Positions 55,901 to 63,900 of a stretch of 64,000 nt of DNA are shown here, in pieces (the first letter of the stretch is position 1; every line of letters begins with the position of its first letter). Made by a program: the position numbers and the translations under genes. Location: the NCBI RefSeq assembly GCF_016428975.1, contig NZ_JAELTT010000009.1, positions 1 through 64,000 on the forward strand, given 5' to 3'. Source of the DNA: Dyella sp. ASV21 (GTDB lineage: Bacteria; Pseudomonadota; Gammaproteobacteria; Xanthomonadales; Rhodanobacteraceae). The notes under the pieces are model-generated. The model was not told where the DNA came from and searched no databases. It saw nothing but the letters and a program-made list of their open reading frames with translations.

Positions 55901-56022
55901 CATGGATCATTGGCCAGCACGACATGACAGGGCAGCAGGTTCAGCAACAGAGCCGCCAGCCAGGCGATCCAGCGCATGCCTGGGGCGATACTTGCCCTGC
56001 GGAGGTCTTGCGTTTTGGCCAT
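52966..56022 (-). CDS. Beta-propeller sensor diguanylate cyclase
   Basis: A 1018-residue protein: signal peptide (about 17-37), a long periplasmic sensor of two-component-regulator propeller repeats (many W-I-G/W-V-G-T units such as LVWIGTMSGLVRYDGYRMQVF), a Y_Y_Y domain (about 690-790), one membrane helix (about 807-829), a coiled-coil and a GGDEF domain (about 855-1010). The active-site loop is GGEEM (936-940) with Met in place of the usual Phe, and the product-inhibition site Arg927-x-x-Asp930 is present. It should make c-di-GMP in response to a periplasmic ligand. It is convergent with the DUF1275 gene and divergent from the response regulator. ATG at 56022; Met at residue 16 is possible. 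Confidence 0.9.
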   Translation of the reverse strand: MAKTQDLRRASIAPGMRWIAWLAALLLNLLPCHVVLANDPWAPFDTPWFERLSVSDGLPHSITTALAQDQRNLVWIGTMSGLVRYDGYRMQVFTASDSASGLPDAYVRNLLTLPDGSLLVGTNAGGLARFYPATNSFRHYPVGKGGTSDRKIYALAHDGDAGVWIASELGLDRLDLHTDRITPVPTDAGTSSRNFSVLQDRAGNLWLGNNNGLFVRFAGTKNFVRPRRPHGDVDAVLNDGIWTLHEDREGRLWVGSTRSGAVYRDADGHWQTVDGFSGYLPGQERRPTVRDILEVSSDTVWLGTDGDGVMSYTPGGHGVRPLAHDAAMPSSLPGDSVRALLQDQSGNVWVATDLGVARHTLNARTAFALLPSTQENRTLANTNVRGIFVDTRGRIWLGMSAGSIDMIDLDRAVIRHLQLGGNQTRRDVQAFAEAPDGTIWVGTQGLARISPDTLTLENSVLPALDDKPVLHLLTEGQQLLIGTYDGVYRYDLRTHALVHFEHDANDARSLGSNTVRRIAQIGNATWYVTSHGISIANDILQTRGFTNLINQSGDPQSLPNNLVSSVTDDPQGGLWVGTYGGVAMLEPRNAGEPYRFRTIGVAQGLSSQNVNAVQSDDQGNPWVSLPNGISMIDGNTHVVRNLSGRDGLRISSYVYAASARAPGGELLFGGLGGLTVIRPSWRPTDTPDPPLAITYATLNGLPLAFGKLPRPGETLRLGPHNRSLRVDFSLLDFQAPTETYYSYRMDDFDENWIEVPRGSLPSALYTNLPHGNYQLHLRAQTMGMQPRVFETVVGVTAEPRWYETVSAMIGGGVLLLALLIGVIQLRTLYLHRKARELQQQIDVHTRDLVSANRRLDELASTDGLTGLYNRRRFLELAEGVRQLADDGGACIALLDLDGFKQINDAYGHLAGDEVIRVCGQVMQAQSREGDLVGRYGGEEMVVCLTDGNLEQGLAMAERIRLALAASPIVYEGQRIAITASIGVAAWRTGETLSQWLSRADAALYEAKHAGRNRSVAAK

Positions 56023-56182
56023 GTGCCTCGCCCTGCGCCCCACGCCTTCGTGGCGTCTGGGCGAACATGATAGCGGCCAGACCCTATTGCCACATGCTCT
56101 ATGATGCCGCGGACCTCGGGCAGGCGCGTTCGTCCAGCGCCCTTGTGTCATTCCCGCATCTCCCGACCGAGCCCGTATTGTC

Positions 56183-56848
56183 ATGCGTCTTTTGATCGTT
56201 GAGGATTCACCCGCCCTGGGCCGCGATCTGCAGGCGGCACTGTCACGCGACGGTCATGCCGTGGATCTCGCCGGCGATGGCGCACAGGCCTTGGCGTTTG
56301 CGGGGGCCTACGCTTATGACGTGCTGGTGCTTGATCTGATGCTGCCCAAGGTGGATGGCTGGGAGGTGCTGCAACGGATTAAACAGGGGCAGGGCGCGCC
56401 GGGCGTGCTGGTGTTGTCGGCACGCGATCAGGTTACGGATCGGGTTCAGGCCCTCAACCTGGGTGCCGACGACTATCTGGTCAAACCCTTTGCCTACGAT
56501 GAGCTGCTGGCGCGCATCCTTGCCGTGTCGCGGCGCGGCGGTAGCCAGTTGCCGCTGCTTGTCGCAGGTGCGCTGGAGGTGGATCCTCGCGCGCGGCTCG
56601 CACGTGTCGACGGCAGCGTACTGGCGCTCACGCCCAAGGAATACGGTCTGCTGGAAACCTTGCTCAGCCAGCGCGGCACCGTGCTGGCGCGAGGCGCCTT
56701 GTTCGAACATTTGTATGACGCGCAAAGCGAGGCATCGGACAAAGTGATCGAGGTACTGGTGAGCACGTTGCGCGGCAAGCTTGCCCGCGCCGGTTTGCCC
56801 GACCTGATCGAAACGCGGCGCGGGTACGGCTATGTCATCGCTGCGTAG
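56183..56848 (+). CDS. OmpR-family response regulator
   Basis: A 221-residue regulator: receiver domain (about 1-120) with acidic Glu7/Asp8, phosphoacceptor Asp51 in VLVLDLMLPKVDGWE, and Lys101 in YLVKPFAYDEL; then a winged-helix DNA-binding domain (about 130-220) with LTPKEYGLLETLLSQ and DLIETRRGYGYVI. It overlaps the kinase gene start by 17 bases, so the pair is co-translated. It likely controls the adjacent heavy-metal efflux set, as in CusR/CzcR systems. Confidence 0.94.
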   Translation: MRLLIVEDSPALGRDLQAALSRDGHAVDLAGDGAQALAFAGAYAYDVLVLDLMLPKVDGWEVLQRIKQGQGAPGVLVLSARDQVTDRVQALNLGADDYLVKPFAYDELLARILAVSRRGGSQLPLLVAGALEVDPRARLARVDGSVLALTPKEYGLLETLLSQRGTVLARGALFEHLYDAQSEASDKVIEVLVSTLRGKLARAGLPDLIETRRGYGYVIAA

Positions 56849-58214
56849 TTGGTTGTTCCAATCCATTCACGGGCGCCTGCTGCTGACGCTGTGCGTGGGC
56901 CTGAGCCTGCTGATGGCCGCCATGTTCGTGGTGCTCGACTACAACATCGACCGTCGCATCTACGAGCGCCTGGATAGCGATCTGTTGCAGCGCGCCCATG
57001 GCATCGTGAAGCTGCTGGAGACGCCGCCGGCCGAGGTCGCCATGGCGCGCCTGCAGACCTTGCATCCGGCCTACGCCGGGGGCGGCCATACCGAATACCT
57101 TCAAGTCTGGGATGCTCGCGGGCGCACCTTGCTGGTGTCCGGCAGCAATGCGGCGGGGCGGCTGGAGATGCCCGCGCAGGTGCCCGCCCATCGGCCGCTG
57201 TTCTACGATCTCGCCTTGCCCGACAACCATCGCGGACGTGCGGTGGCGCTGACCTTGCTGTTTCCCGGTTCCACCGAGCCGGCCACTATCGCGGTGGCCG
57301 AGGAGCGCGAGCATGTGGATCGCTTTGAGCGAAATATCCACGTGGCATTGCTGGGTGGTGTGCTGGGCACGGCCTTGTCGGCCGCGTTGTTGGCGATCGT
57401 CACGGTGCGGCGCGGCTTGCGGCCGCTGTTGTCGTTCGGTGAAGCGGCGCGGGTGCCGGAAAAGCCGCCACACCTGCCTCATCAGCATTTGCCGCAGGAG
57501 CTGACGCCTTTTGCAGAAGCGCTCAACGGCGCGTTTGATCGGCTGCATGCCGGCATGGAGCGCGAGCGGCGATTCTCGCGTGATGTCGCCCATGAACTGC
57601 GCACACCACTGGCCGAAATGCGCGCGGCGGTGGAGCTTGCCCAGCGCGACGCGGTGGTGCCCGGTGCGCTGGATGGCGTAAAAGCCGCCATGGATCGCAT
57701 GCAGCGTTGCATCGATGGCTTGCTGGCCTTATCCAGCTACGAGTCCGGCCTGGCCCGGCCCGAGCTGGAGCCGATGGATGTGGTGCCGCTGCTGCGGCGT
57801 GCCGGTGCCGATACGCGTGTGCATGCGCCCTTGCCGGCAGAGGCATGGGTGCAATCCGATTCCGCACTGCTTGAGCGCATCATCGATAACCTCATGCTCA
57901 ACGCCCTGGAGTACGCGCCACCGGATGCGGTGATCGACGTGGCGCTGATGTCCCAGCAGGGCGCGTGGTGGCTGCACATCGGCAACGTGGCACCGGATCT
58001 GGAGGCAGCCGACCTGCCGCATTTGGGCGAGCGCTTCTGGCGCAAGTCGCCCGCGCGCGAGGCGAATAGTCACGGCGGCCTAGGGTTGGCGCTGGCCGCC
58101 ACCTTGGCGGCCGTGCTGGGGCTGCGGCTGAGCTTCCGCCTGGATGAGGGCATGTTGTGGGCCTCGCTGGGGCCGCTGCCCGATATCCAATCCATTGCCC
58201 TGCCTGAGCGGTAA
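56832..58214 (+). CDS. Sensor histidine kinase
   Basis: A 460-residue kinase with two membrane helices (about 15-36 and 170-192) flanking a periplasmic sensor, then HAMP-like, DHp with His254 in FSRDVAHELRTPL, and a catalytic domain with N-box NLMLNALEY (353-361), F-box LGERFWR and G2 SHGGLGLALA. The G1 box is degenerate (IGNVAPDL rather than D-x-G-x-G), as in some kinases of this group. It forms a two-component pair with the overlapping response regulator and is upstream of the RND efflux genes. Confidence 0.92.
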   Translation: MSSLRSWLFQSIHGRLLLTLCVGLSLLMAAMFVVLDYNIDRRIYERLDSDLLQRAHGIVKLLETPPAEVAMARLQTLHPAYAGGGHTEYLQVWDARGRTLLVSGSNAAGRLEMPAQVPAHRPLFYDLALPDNHRGRAVALTLLFPGSTEPATIAVAEEREHVDRFERNIHVALLGGVLGTALSAALLAIVTVRRGLRPLLSFGEAARVPEKPPHLPHQHLPQELTPFAEALNGAFDRLHAGMERERRFSRDVAHELRTPLAEMRAAVELAQRDAVVPGALDGVKAAMDRMQRCIDGLLALSSYESGLARPELEPMDVVPLLRRAGADTRVHAPLPAEAWVQSDSALLERIIDNLMLNALEYAPPDAVIDVALMSQQGAWWLHIGNVAPDLEAADLPHLGERFWRKSPAREANSHGGLGLALAATLAAVLGLRLSFRLDEGMLWASLGPLPDIQSIALPER

Positions 58215-58233
58215 GCCCTGGCCGTGACCATGC

Positions 58234-58263
58234 GCCGCAGTCAACGCATCGGCGGCTTTTCTT
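58234..58263 (+). terminator. Weak possible terminator after the kinase
   Basis: A 5-bp GC stem (58234-58238 with 58252-58256), 13-base loop, followed by TTTTCTT. The stem is short, so termination is uncertain. Confidence 0.25.
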
Positions 58264-58285
58264 AAGCGCAGCCAAAGCTCCGCGT

Positions 58286-58315
58286 TCCGATACTCGCCAC
58301 CGAAGCGATATCGGA
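58286..58315 (+). promoter_or_regulatory. Inverted repeat overlapping the adaptor's ribosome site
   Basis: A 7-bp perfect inverted repeat, TCCGATA (58286-58292) and TATCGGA (58309-58315), separated by 16 bases. Its right arm includes the GGAGA ribosome binding site used by the adaptor gene at 58324. It could form an occluding hairpin or a regulator site; neither is shown. Confidence 0.35.
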
Positions 58316-58323
58316 GATTAAGC

Positions 58324-59349
58324 ATGCGGTGCTGGCTTGTTGGCTGCGGGTTCCTAGCCCTTTACACGGCGGCGGCCTGCGCTGTAGATGCATCCGCGCA
58401 GGTGCCCATGGCGGTGGTGACGCGGATTGAGCGCGTGCCCCTGGAGCAACTCCCCGCGACCGCGCGGTTGCCGCTGCAAGGCACCGCCGTGGTGACCACG
58501 CCGCTCCCCGGCGTAGTGCTTGCCGTGCTGGCGCGCGAGGGCGATACGGTCAAGCGCGGACAGGTGCTGGCGACCGTGCAAAGCCGCGAAGCGATGACGC
58601 TGGGGGCGGAATTGGCGGCGGCGCAGGGCGCTTATCGCGTTGCCTCCGCGCAGGCGGAACGCGATCGGCAATTGTTGAGCGAAGGCATCGTGCCGCAGGC
58701 GCGCGTGCAGGCCAGCGACGCGTCGCGTGATGCTGCCGCCGCTCGCCTGCGCGAACTGGATGCGGCCCGCCGATGGGCACCTGCCGCCCCGGGCGGCATG
58801 GGCGTTTATGAACTGCGCGCGCCCGCGGATGGGCGCATCGTTGAACGTAGCCTGCAGCCTGGCAGCACCGCGGATGCGCTGGCTAAGGCATTCGTGCTGG
58901 TAAGCGCGGAGCGTGTGATGCTGGAGGTGCGCGTACCCGCGTCCGTGGCGGGTGAGGTGCGGCGCGGCCAGGACGTGCAGACGCGCGATGGCGCGCGAGC
59001 GCGTGTAACCGAGTCGGCGGGCGTGCTCGATCCCGCCAGCCAGACCGTGTTGATCCGCGCCGAGGGCGAGGCGGCAGGTCTGCTGCCTGGCGCACAGACG
59101 CACGTCACCCTGTGGTTACCCGCGCCACCGGAGGTGGTATCGGTGCCGTTGGCGGCGCTGCAAGGCGAGGAAGGTGGCGAACGGGTGTATGTGCGGCGGG
59201 GCGCGAGCTTTCAAGCGGTGAAAGTGAGCACCCTGGCGCGCGATGGCGATACGCGTCGCCTTGTGCGCGGCGGGTTGAAACCGGGCGAGCAGGTGGCGAC
59301 GGGCGCGCTGGATGCCTTGCAGGCCGGCGCGGCGGCGGAAGGGCGTTGA
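58324..59349 (+). CDS. RND efflux periplasmic adaptor (CzcB/CusB-like)
   Basis: A 341-residue membrane-fusion protein. The N-terminus (MRCWLVGCGFLALYTAAACAVDASA) is an export signal. Then come the lipoyl halves PLPGVVLAVLAREGDTVKRGQVLATV, an alpha-hairpin (about 90-140), and the second lipoyl strand LRAPADGRIVERSLQPGSTAD, followed by the beta-barrel domain and membrane-proximal part ending PGEQVATGALDAL. No metal-chelating Met-rich N-terminal domain of CusB is seen. It precedes the pump gene directly (stop to ATG one base apart). Confidence 0.9.
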   Translation: MRCWLVGCGFLALYTAAACAVDASAQVPMAVVTRIERVPLEQLPATARLPLQGTAVVTTPLPGVVLAVLAREGDTVKRGQVLATVQSREAMTLGAELAAAQGAYRVASAQAERDRQLLSEGIVPQARVQASDASRDAAAARLRELDAARRWAPAAPGGMGVYELRAPADGRIVERSLQPGSTADALAKAFVLVSAERVMLEVRVPASVAGEVRRGQDVQTRDGARARVTESAGVLDPASQTVLIRAEGEAAGLLPGAQTHVTLWLPAPPEVVSVPLAALQGEEGGERVYVRRGASFQAVKVSTLARDGDTRRLVRGGLKPGEQVATGALDALQAGAAAEGR

Positions 59350-59350
59350 C

Positions 59351-62300
59351 ATGCTGCAGCGGTTGATCGCCTTCTCCCTCGCGCAGCGGTTGCTGGTATT
59401 GCTCGCGGCGCTCGCGCTGGTCGCCGCTGGTACATGGGCCTTCCTGCGCTTGCCCATCGATGCGTATCCCGATATTGCGCCGACCCAGGTCAAGTTGATT
59501 CTCAAGGCTCCTGGCATGACCCCCGAGGAGGTGGAAAGTCGCGTGGTCGTGCCGTTGGAAATGGAGCTACTGGGCATTCCGCAGGCGGCGATGCTGCGCT
59601 CCACCACCAAGTACGCCATGGCCGATATCACGCTCGACTTTGCCGAAGGCACCGATATCTATTGGGCGCGCCAGCAAGTGTCCGAGCGTTTTGCCAGCGC
59701 TGCGGACGCGCTGCCTGGCGATGTGCGTGGCGGTCTTGCGCCCATCGCCACGCCGCTCTCGGACATGTTCATGTTCACCATTGAAGGTGGTGGGCTGAGT
59801 CTGGCTGAGCGCCGCAGTCTGTTGGACTGGACCATTCGCCCCGCGCTACGCACGATTCCTGGCGTGGCCGATCTCAATGCCTTGGGCGGCGAGGTGCGGA
59901 GTTTTCTGGTAACGCCCGATCGTGCGCGGCTGTCTTCGGCCGGCTTGCATTTTCGTGACGTGGTGGATGCGATCGAGCGTAACAACCGTAACGATGGCGC
60001 GGGCCGTTTGCGCGACGGCGACGACACACTGATCGTGCGTGCCGCCGGGGCCATGGTTACGCTCGATGATGTGCGGCAGGCGGTAGTGACCGTGCGTGAT
60101 GGCGTGGCAGTGCGCGTGGGCGACGTGGCGACGGTGAGCTATGGCGCGCTCACGCGCTACGGTGCGGTGACGCGCGACGGTGAAGGCGAGGCGGTAGAAG
60201 GCCTGGTGGTGGGTTTGCGCGGTGCCGATGCCTCGCAGACGGTAACGGCGGTGCGCGAGCGACTGGCCGAGTTGCAACGCGGCCTGCCCGCCGGTGTACG
60301 CATCGAAACCTTCTATGACCGCAGCAGCCTCATCCAGCGCGCGGTGCGCACCGTGCAAGATGCCCTGATCGAAGCCAGCGTGCTGGTAGTGCTGCTGTTG
60401 CTGTTGTTCCTGGGCAATGTGCGTGCGGCACTGGTGGTGTCCGTCACACTGCCGTTGGCGGTACTTTTCACCTTCCTGCTCATGCACCTGTTTGGCATGA
60501 GCGCCAACCTGATGAGTCTGGGTGGCCTCGCTATCGCCATTGGCATGCTGGTGGATGCCGCAGTGGTGGTGGTGGAGAACGCGGTGAGCCGGCTGGCGCC
60601 CGAGGGCGAGTATGCCCAAGCCTCGACGCCTTTGCAGCGCATCTATCTCGCAGTGCGCGAGGTGGCGACGCCGGTCACCGCGGGCATCGTCATTATCGTG
60701 CTGGTGTTCATGCCGCTGCTCAGTCTGCAGGGGCTGGAAGGCAAGCTATTCGGTCCGGTGGCGCTGACCATCGTATTTGCGCTGGCCGGTTCCCTGCTGC
60801 TGTCGCTCACGGTGATCCCGGTGTTGTGCTCCCTGGTGTTGCGCGAGGGCGCGCATCGTGAGCCGTGGCTGATGCGCCAGCTCGAGCGCGGTTATCGGCC
60901 GCTGCTGGATGGGTCATTGCGTCATGGCCGTGCCATGGTGGTGATCGCGTTGCTGAGTCTGGGCGTGGGTGCACTGGCCTACATCAACGTTGGCAAGACC
61001 TTCATGCCTACCATGGACGAAGGCGACATGTTGATGCAGTTGGTCAAGCCGGCGTCGATCTCGCTGGAAGCCTCGCGCGATCTCGACCTCAGGATCGAAC
61101 GTGCCGTACGTGCCAAGCTGCCCGAGGTAGCGCATGTGGTGGCGCGACTGGGTTCGGACGAACTGGGCCTGGACCCCATGGGGCTCAACGAGACCGACAT
61201 GTTCCTGCAGCTCAAGCCGCGCAAACAGTGGCGCGGCCCGGATACCGCATGGCTGGAAGGTCAGCTGCGCGAGGTGATGGATGGTTTCCCGGGTATCGAA
61301 TACGGCTTTACCCAGCCGATCCAGATGCGTGTATCGGAGATGCTCACGGGGAGTCGTGGCGACGTTGCCATCAAGGTATTCGGCCCGGATTTGTCGCGCC
61401 TGAACCATCTCGCCAACCAGGTGGCGGCCATTCTCGAACGCACCCGCGGCAGTCAGGACGTGATCGCGCAAACGCAGGAAGGCATGCGCTATCTCGGCGT
61501 GCGCATCGACAGACAGGCAGCGGGGCGCTATGGCCTGGATGTGAGCACCGTGCAGGACGAATTGCGCGCGCAATTGGAAGGCCGCAATGCCGGCACGGTC
61601 ATCGAGCAGCAGCGCCGTACGCCCATCGTGGTGCGTGGCGCTGAACAGATCGCCAGCGCGCCCGAGCGATTCGGGCAGATCAGCGTGGCGCGTGGCGACG
61701 GCGGCGAGGTGCCGCTGGAGCAGTTGGCGACGCTGGAATCCACCAGCGGGCCCGTGCAGGTACGCCGCGAGAACGCCTCGCGCTTTGCGTTGGTGCAGGC
61801 CAATGTGAGCGGGCGCGATCTGGTCGGTTTCGTCGATGAGGCCCGTGCCGCCGTGGAGCGTGAGGTGCATCTTCCCGCCGGCTACAGCGTGAGTTGGGGC
61901 GGCCAGTTCGAGAATCAGCAACGCGCCGCCGCACGCCTGGGATTTGTCGTGCCGGTGTCGCTGGGCATGATCTTCCTGGTGCTGTTCTTTACCTTCGGCC
62001 GCGTGCGCGAGGCGTTGTTGATTCTCTGCAACGTGCCATTCGCCCTGGTGGGCGGCGTCGTGGCGCTATGGGTTGCCGGGCAGTACCTGTCGGTGCCGGC
62101 GGCGGTGGGCTTTATTGCCCTGCTGGGCATTGCTGTGCTCAATGGCCTGGTGTTGGTGTCGCACTTCATTCAACTGCGCACCAGCGGCATGGCGATGCCT
62201 GAGGTGGTGCGCGAGGGCGCATTGCGTCGCCTGCGCCCCGTGCTGATGACTGCCTGCATCACCGCCTTGGGGCTGGTGCCGCTGCTGCTGGCGAGCGGCC

Positions 62301-62419
62301 CCGGTTCCGAGGTGCAGCGACCGCTGGCCGTGGTGGTGATCGGCGGCCTGGTGACATCCACCGCGTTGACCTTGCTGTTGATGCCAGTGTTGTTCCGACG
62401 CTTTGGCGCGTCGAGGTAG
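59351..62419 (+). CDS. Heavy-metal RND efflux pump (CzcA/CusA family)
   Basis: A 1022-residue HME-RND inner-membrane proton antiporter with twelve helices and two periplasmic domains. TM4 reads IAIGMLVDAAVVVVENA (Asp402, Glu409); the first acidic residue found in CzcA (IDFG, D402 there) is Ala396 here, as in the CusA (copper/silver) group. The periplasmic FTQPIQMRVSEMLTGSRGDVAIKVFG stretch reads more like CzcA. Metal specificity is therefore undecided. It follows the adaptor, and the stop is 116 bases before the TolC-type gene. ATG at 59351; a longer in-frame start overlaps the adaptor. Confidence 0.95.
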   Translation: MLQRLIAFSLAQRLLVLLAALALVAAGTWAFLRLPIDAYPDIAPTQVKLILKAPGMTPEEVESRVVVPLEMELLGIPQAAMLRSTTKYAMADITLDFAEGTDIYWARQQVSERFASAADALPGDVRGGLAPIATPLSDMFMFTIEGGGLSLAERRSLLDWTIRPALRTIPGVADLNALGGEVRSFLVTPDRARLSSAGLHFRDVVDAIERNNRNDGAGRLRDGDDTLIVRAAGAMVTLDDVRQAVVTVRDGVAVRVGDVATVSYGALTRYGAVTRDGEGEAVEGLVVGLRGADASQTVTAVRERLAELQRGLPAGVRIETFYDRSSLIQRAVRTVQDALIEASVLVVLLLLLFLGNVRAALVVSVTLPLAVLFTFLLMHLFGMSANLMSLGGLAIAIGMLVDAAVVVVENAVSRLAPEGEYAQASTPLQRIYLAVREVATPVTAGIVIIVLVFMPLLSLQGLEGKLFGPVALTIVFALAGSLLLSLTVIPVLCSLVLREGAHREPWLMRQLERGYRPLLDGSLRHGRAMVVIALLSLGVGALAYINVGKTFMPTMDEGDMLMQLVKPASISLEASRDLDLRIERAVRAKLPEVAHVVARLGSDELGLDPMGLNETDMFLQLKPRKQWRGPDTAWLEGQLREVMDGFPGIEYGFTQPIQMRVSEMLTGSRGDVAIKVFGPDLSRLNHLANQVAAILERTRGSQDVIAQTQEGMRYLGVRIDRQAAGRYGLDVSTVQDELRAQLEGRNAGTVIEQQRRTPIVVRGAEQIASAPERFGQISVARGDGGEVPLEQLATLESTSGPVQVRRENASRFALVQANVSGRDLVGFVDEARAAVEREVHLPAGYSVSWGGQFENQQRAAARLGFVVPVSLGMIFLVLFFTFGRVREALLILCNVPFALVGGVVALWVAGQYLSVPAAVGFIALLGIAVLNGLVLVSHFIQLRTSGMAMPEVVREGALRRLRPVLMTACITALGLVPLLLASGPGSEVQRPLAVVVIGGLVTSTALTLLLMPVLFRRFGASR

Positions 62420-62425
62420 GAAGGC

Positions 62426-62539
62426 ATGCAAAACGTACTGAAACGACGCGCCCTGAGCGCACCGTGTCGACGGGCGAAGGTGTCGGCCTCGACCTGGCTG
62501 CCTAAGCGACCGATGGACCACGAGGGGGCGCCGATATGA
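62426..62539 (+). CDS. Possible 37-residue leader ORF before the channel gene
   Basis: An ORF beginning ATG just after an AGGAAGG stretch encodes 37 residues (M-Q-N-V-L-K-R-R start, K-R-P-M-D-H-E-G-A-P-I end) and overlaps the next gene's ATG by ATGA, an arrangement that would couple their translation. There is no family match I can name. It may be chance; coding evidence is only the ribosome-like site and the overlap. Confidence 0.25.
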   Translation: MQNVLKRRALSAPCRRAKVSASTWLPKRPMDHEGAPI

Positions 62540-63852
62540 AACGGCTTTGGTGCTTGCTCAGCCTGGCCTGTGCGCCGGCATGGGCGGTAGAAGCGGCGGA
62601 CCCGATGTTGCCGCCGGCAGAGCTGGTGCTTCGCGCGGTAAGCGAAGTGCCCGAAGTGCGGGGTGCCGAGGCGGGCCTGGCGCGTGCGGACGCCCAGGCA
62701 CGTATGCGCGCCAGTGGCAGTTATGAAACCCAACTTACCCTGATTCCGCAGCAGCGCCGCGTGCCCGGCGATCGCAACTACAACGAGTGGGAGATGGATC
62801 TCACCCGCTCGGTGCGCTTGCCCAGCAAGGTGCGACTGGATCGCGAAATCGGCGCGAGCGGTCAACAGGCCGCCCAGCTTGGGCTGGAGGATGCGCATCA
62901 TGCGGCCGCGCGTCACTTGCTGGCCTATTGGTCCGATTGGCAGCGTGCCCGGGTGGAGCGCCAGCAGTGGGAGCAGTTGGTGGCCATTGCCCAGCGTGAT
63001 CGCGACGCCGTGGCGCGTCGGGTGGAGCTGGGCGATGCGGCGGTGCGCGATCGGCTGGCCGTGGAGGCCTTGCTGGCCCAGGCCCAGGCGGCGCTGGCGC
63101 GCGCGCAGTCGGCGCAAACGCAAGCCGAGCTGGCCTGGAACAGCAGCTTCACCCGTTTGCCGCTACCGCAGCGCGAGCCGCTGGCCGATTACACGCCACC
63201 GGCATTGGAGGGCAGCGATGAAGGCTGGGTAGGGCAGATCGTGGCGCGTAGTCACGAAATCGGCGCCACGGCTGCATTGGCCCGGCAAAAGGACGCGCAG
63301 GCACGTCGCGCACGGGCCGATCGCCTACCCGACCCCACCGTGGGCATTCGCGTGCTCAACGACCGCAATGGCCGCGAGCGCGCGTACGGCCTGGTGGTGG
63401 GCATTCCCCTGGGCGGCAGCTATCGCCGCGCGGAAGCTGCGTCGACGGCTGCCGATGCGCAGCTTGCCGAGGCCGAGCTGTCCCTGGTGCAGCGGGATAT
63501 CGAGCGTCAAGCCCGGTCCGAAGTAGCCGCCGCGCGGGCGCAGCGGGAGATCTGGCAGCGCCAGCGCGAAGCACGCGACGCCGCCCGCGAGCACGCCGGC
63601 AAGGCCGCTCGCGCCTATGCACTGGGCGAGAGCGGTATGGCTGAACTGTTGGCGGCCCGCCGTATCGAACAGGAGGCCGTGCTGGCCGAGCGCCAGGCCG
63701 CCATTGACGCGCTGGAGGCGGTGGCTCGCGTGCAGGTGGACGCTCACGCGCGATGGCACCGCCACGACGACGCCGATGACGCCGCGGCCGGTGATACGCC
63801 GAGCGCTGCCGGCATACGCCTGCCGGCGTTGGGCAATCAGGCCGGTAGGTAG
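62536..63852 (+). CDS. TolC-family outer-membrane efflux channel (CzcC-like)
   Basis: A 438-residue outer-membrane factor with signal peptide (LWCLLSLACAPAWAVEA) and long helical repeats of the TolC type (QARMRASGSYETQLTLIPQQ, RRVELGDAAVRDRLAVEALLAQAQAALARAQ, RRVELGDA internal repeat). The last part has an unusual acidic/His tail (HARWHRHDDADDAAAGD, residues about 404-420). It completes the adaptor-pump-channel set with the two preceding genes. ATG at 62536, with GAGGGGG before it. It ends 46 bases before rarA. Confidence 0.9.
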   Translation: MKRLWCLLSLACAPAWAVEAADPMLPPAELVLRAVSEVPEVRGAEAGLARADAQARMRASGSYETQLTLIPQQRRVPGDRNYNEWEMDLTRSVRLPSKVRLDREIGASGQQAAQLGLEDAHHAAARHLLAYWSDWQRARVERQQWEQLVAIAQRDRDAVARRVELGDAAVRDRLAVEALLAQAQAALARAQSAQTQAELAWNSSFTRLPLPQREPLADYTPPALEGSDEGWVGQIVARSHEIGATAALARQKDAQARRARADRLPDPTVGIRVLNDRNGRERAYGLVVGIPLGGSYRRAEAASTAADAQLAEAELSLVQRDIERQARSEVAAARAQREIWQRQREARDAAREHAGKAARAYALGESGMAELLAARRIEQEAVLAERQAAIDALEAVARVQVDAHARWHRHDDADDAAAGDTPSAAGIRLPALGNQAGR

Positions 63853-63879
63853 TCGCCGGACGGGCCGGCGGCCGGGCCA

Positions 63880-63900
63880 ATGCCCTATCATGCAGGGCAT
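63880..63900 (+). promoter_or_regulatory. Inverted repeat at the rarA start codon
   Basis: A perfect 7-bp inverted repeat, ATGCCCT (63880-63886) and AGGGCAT (63894-63900), with a 7-base spacer. Its right arm covers the first two bases of the rarA ATG and the AGGG upstream. A weak hairpin or operator is possible. Confidence 0.25.
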
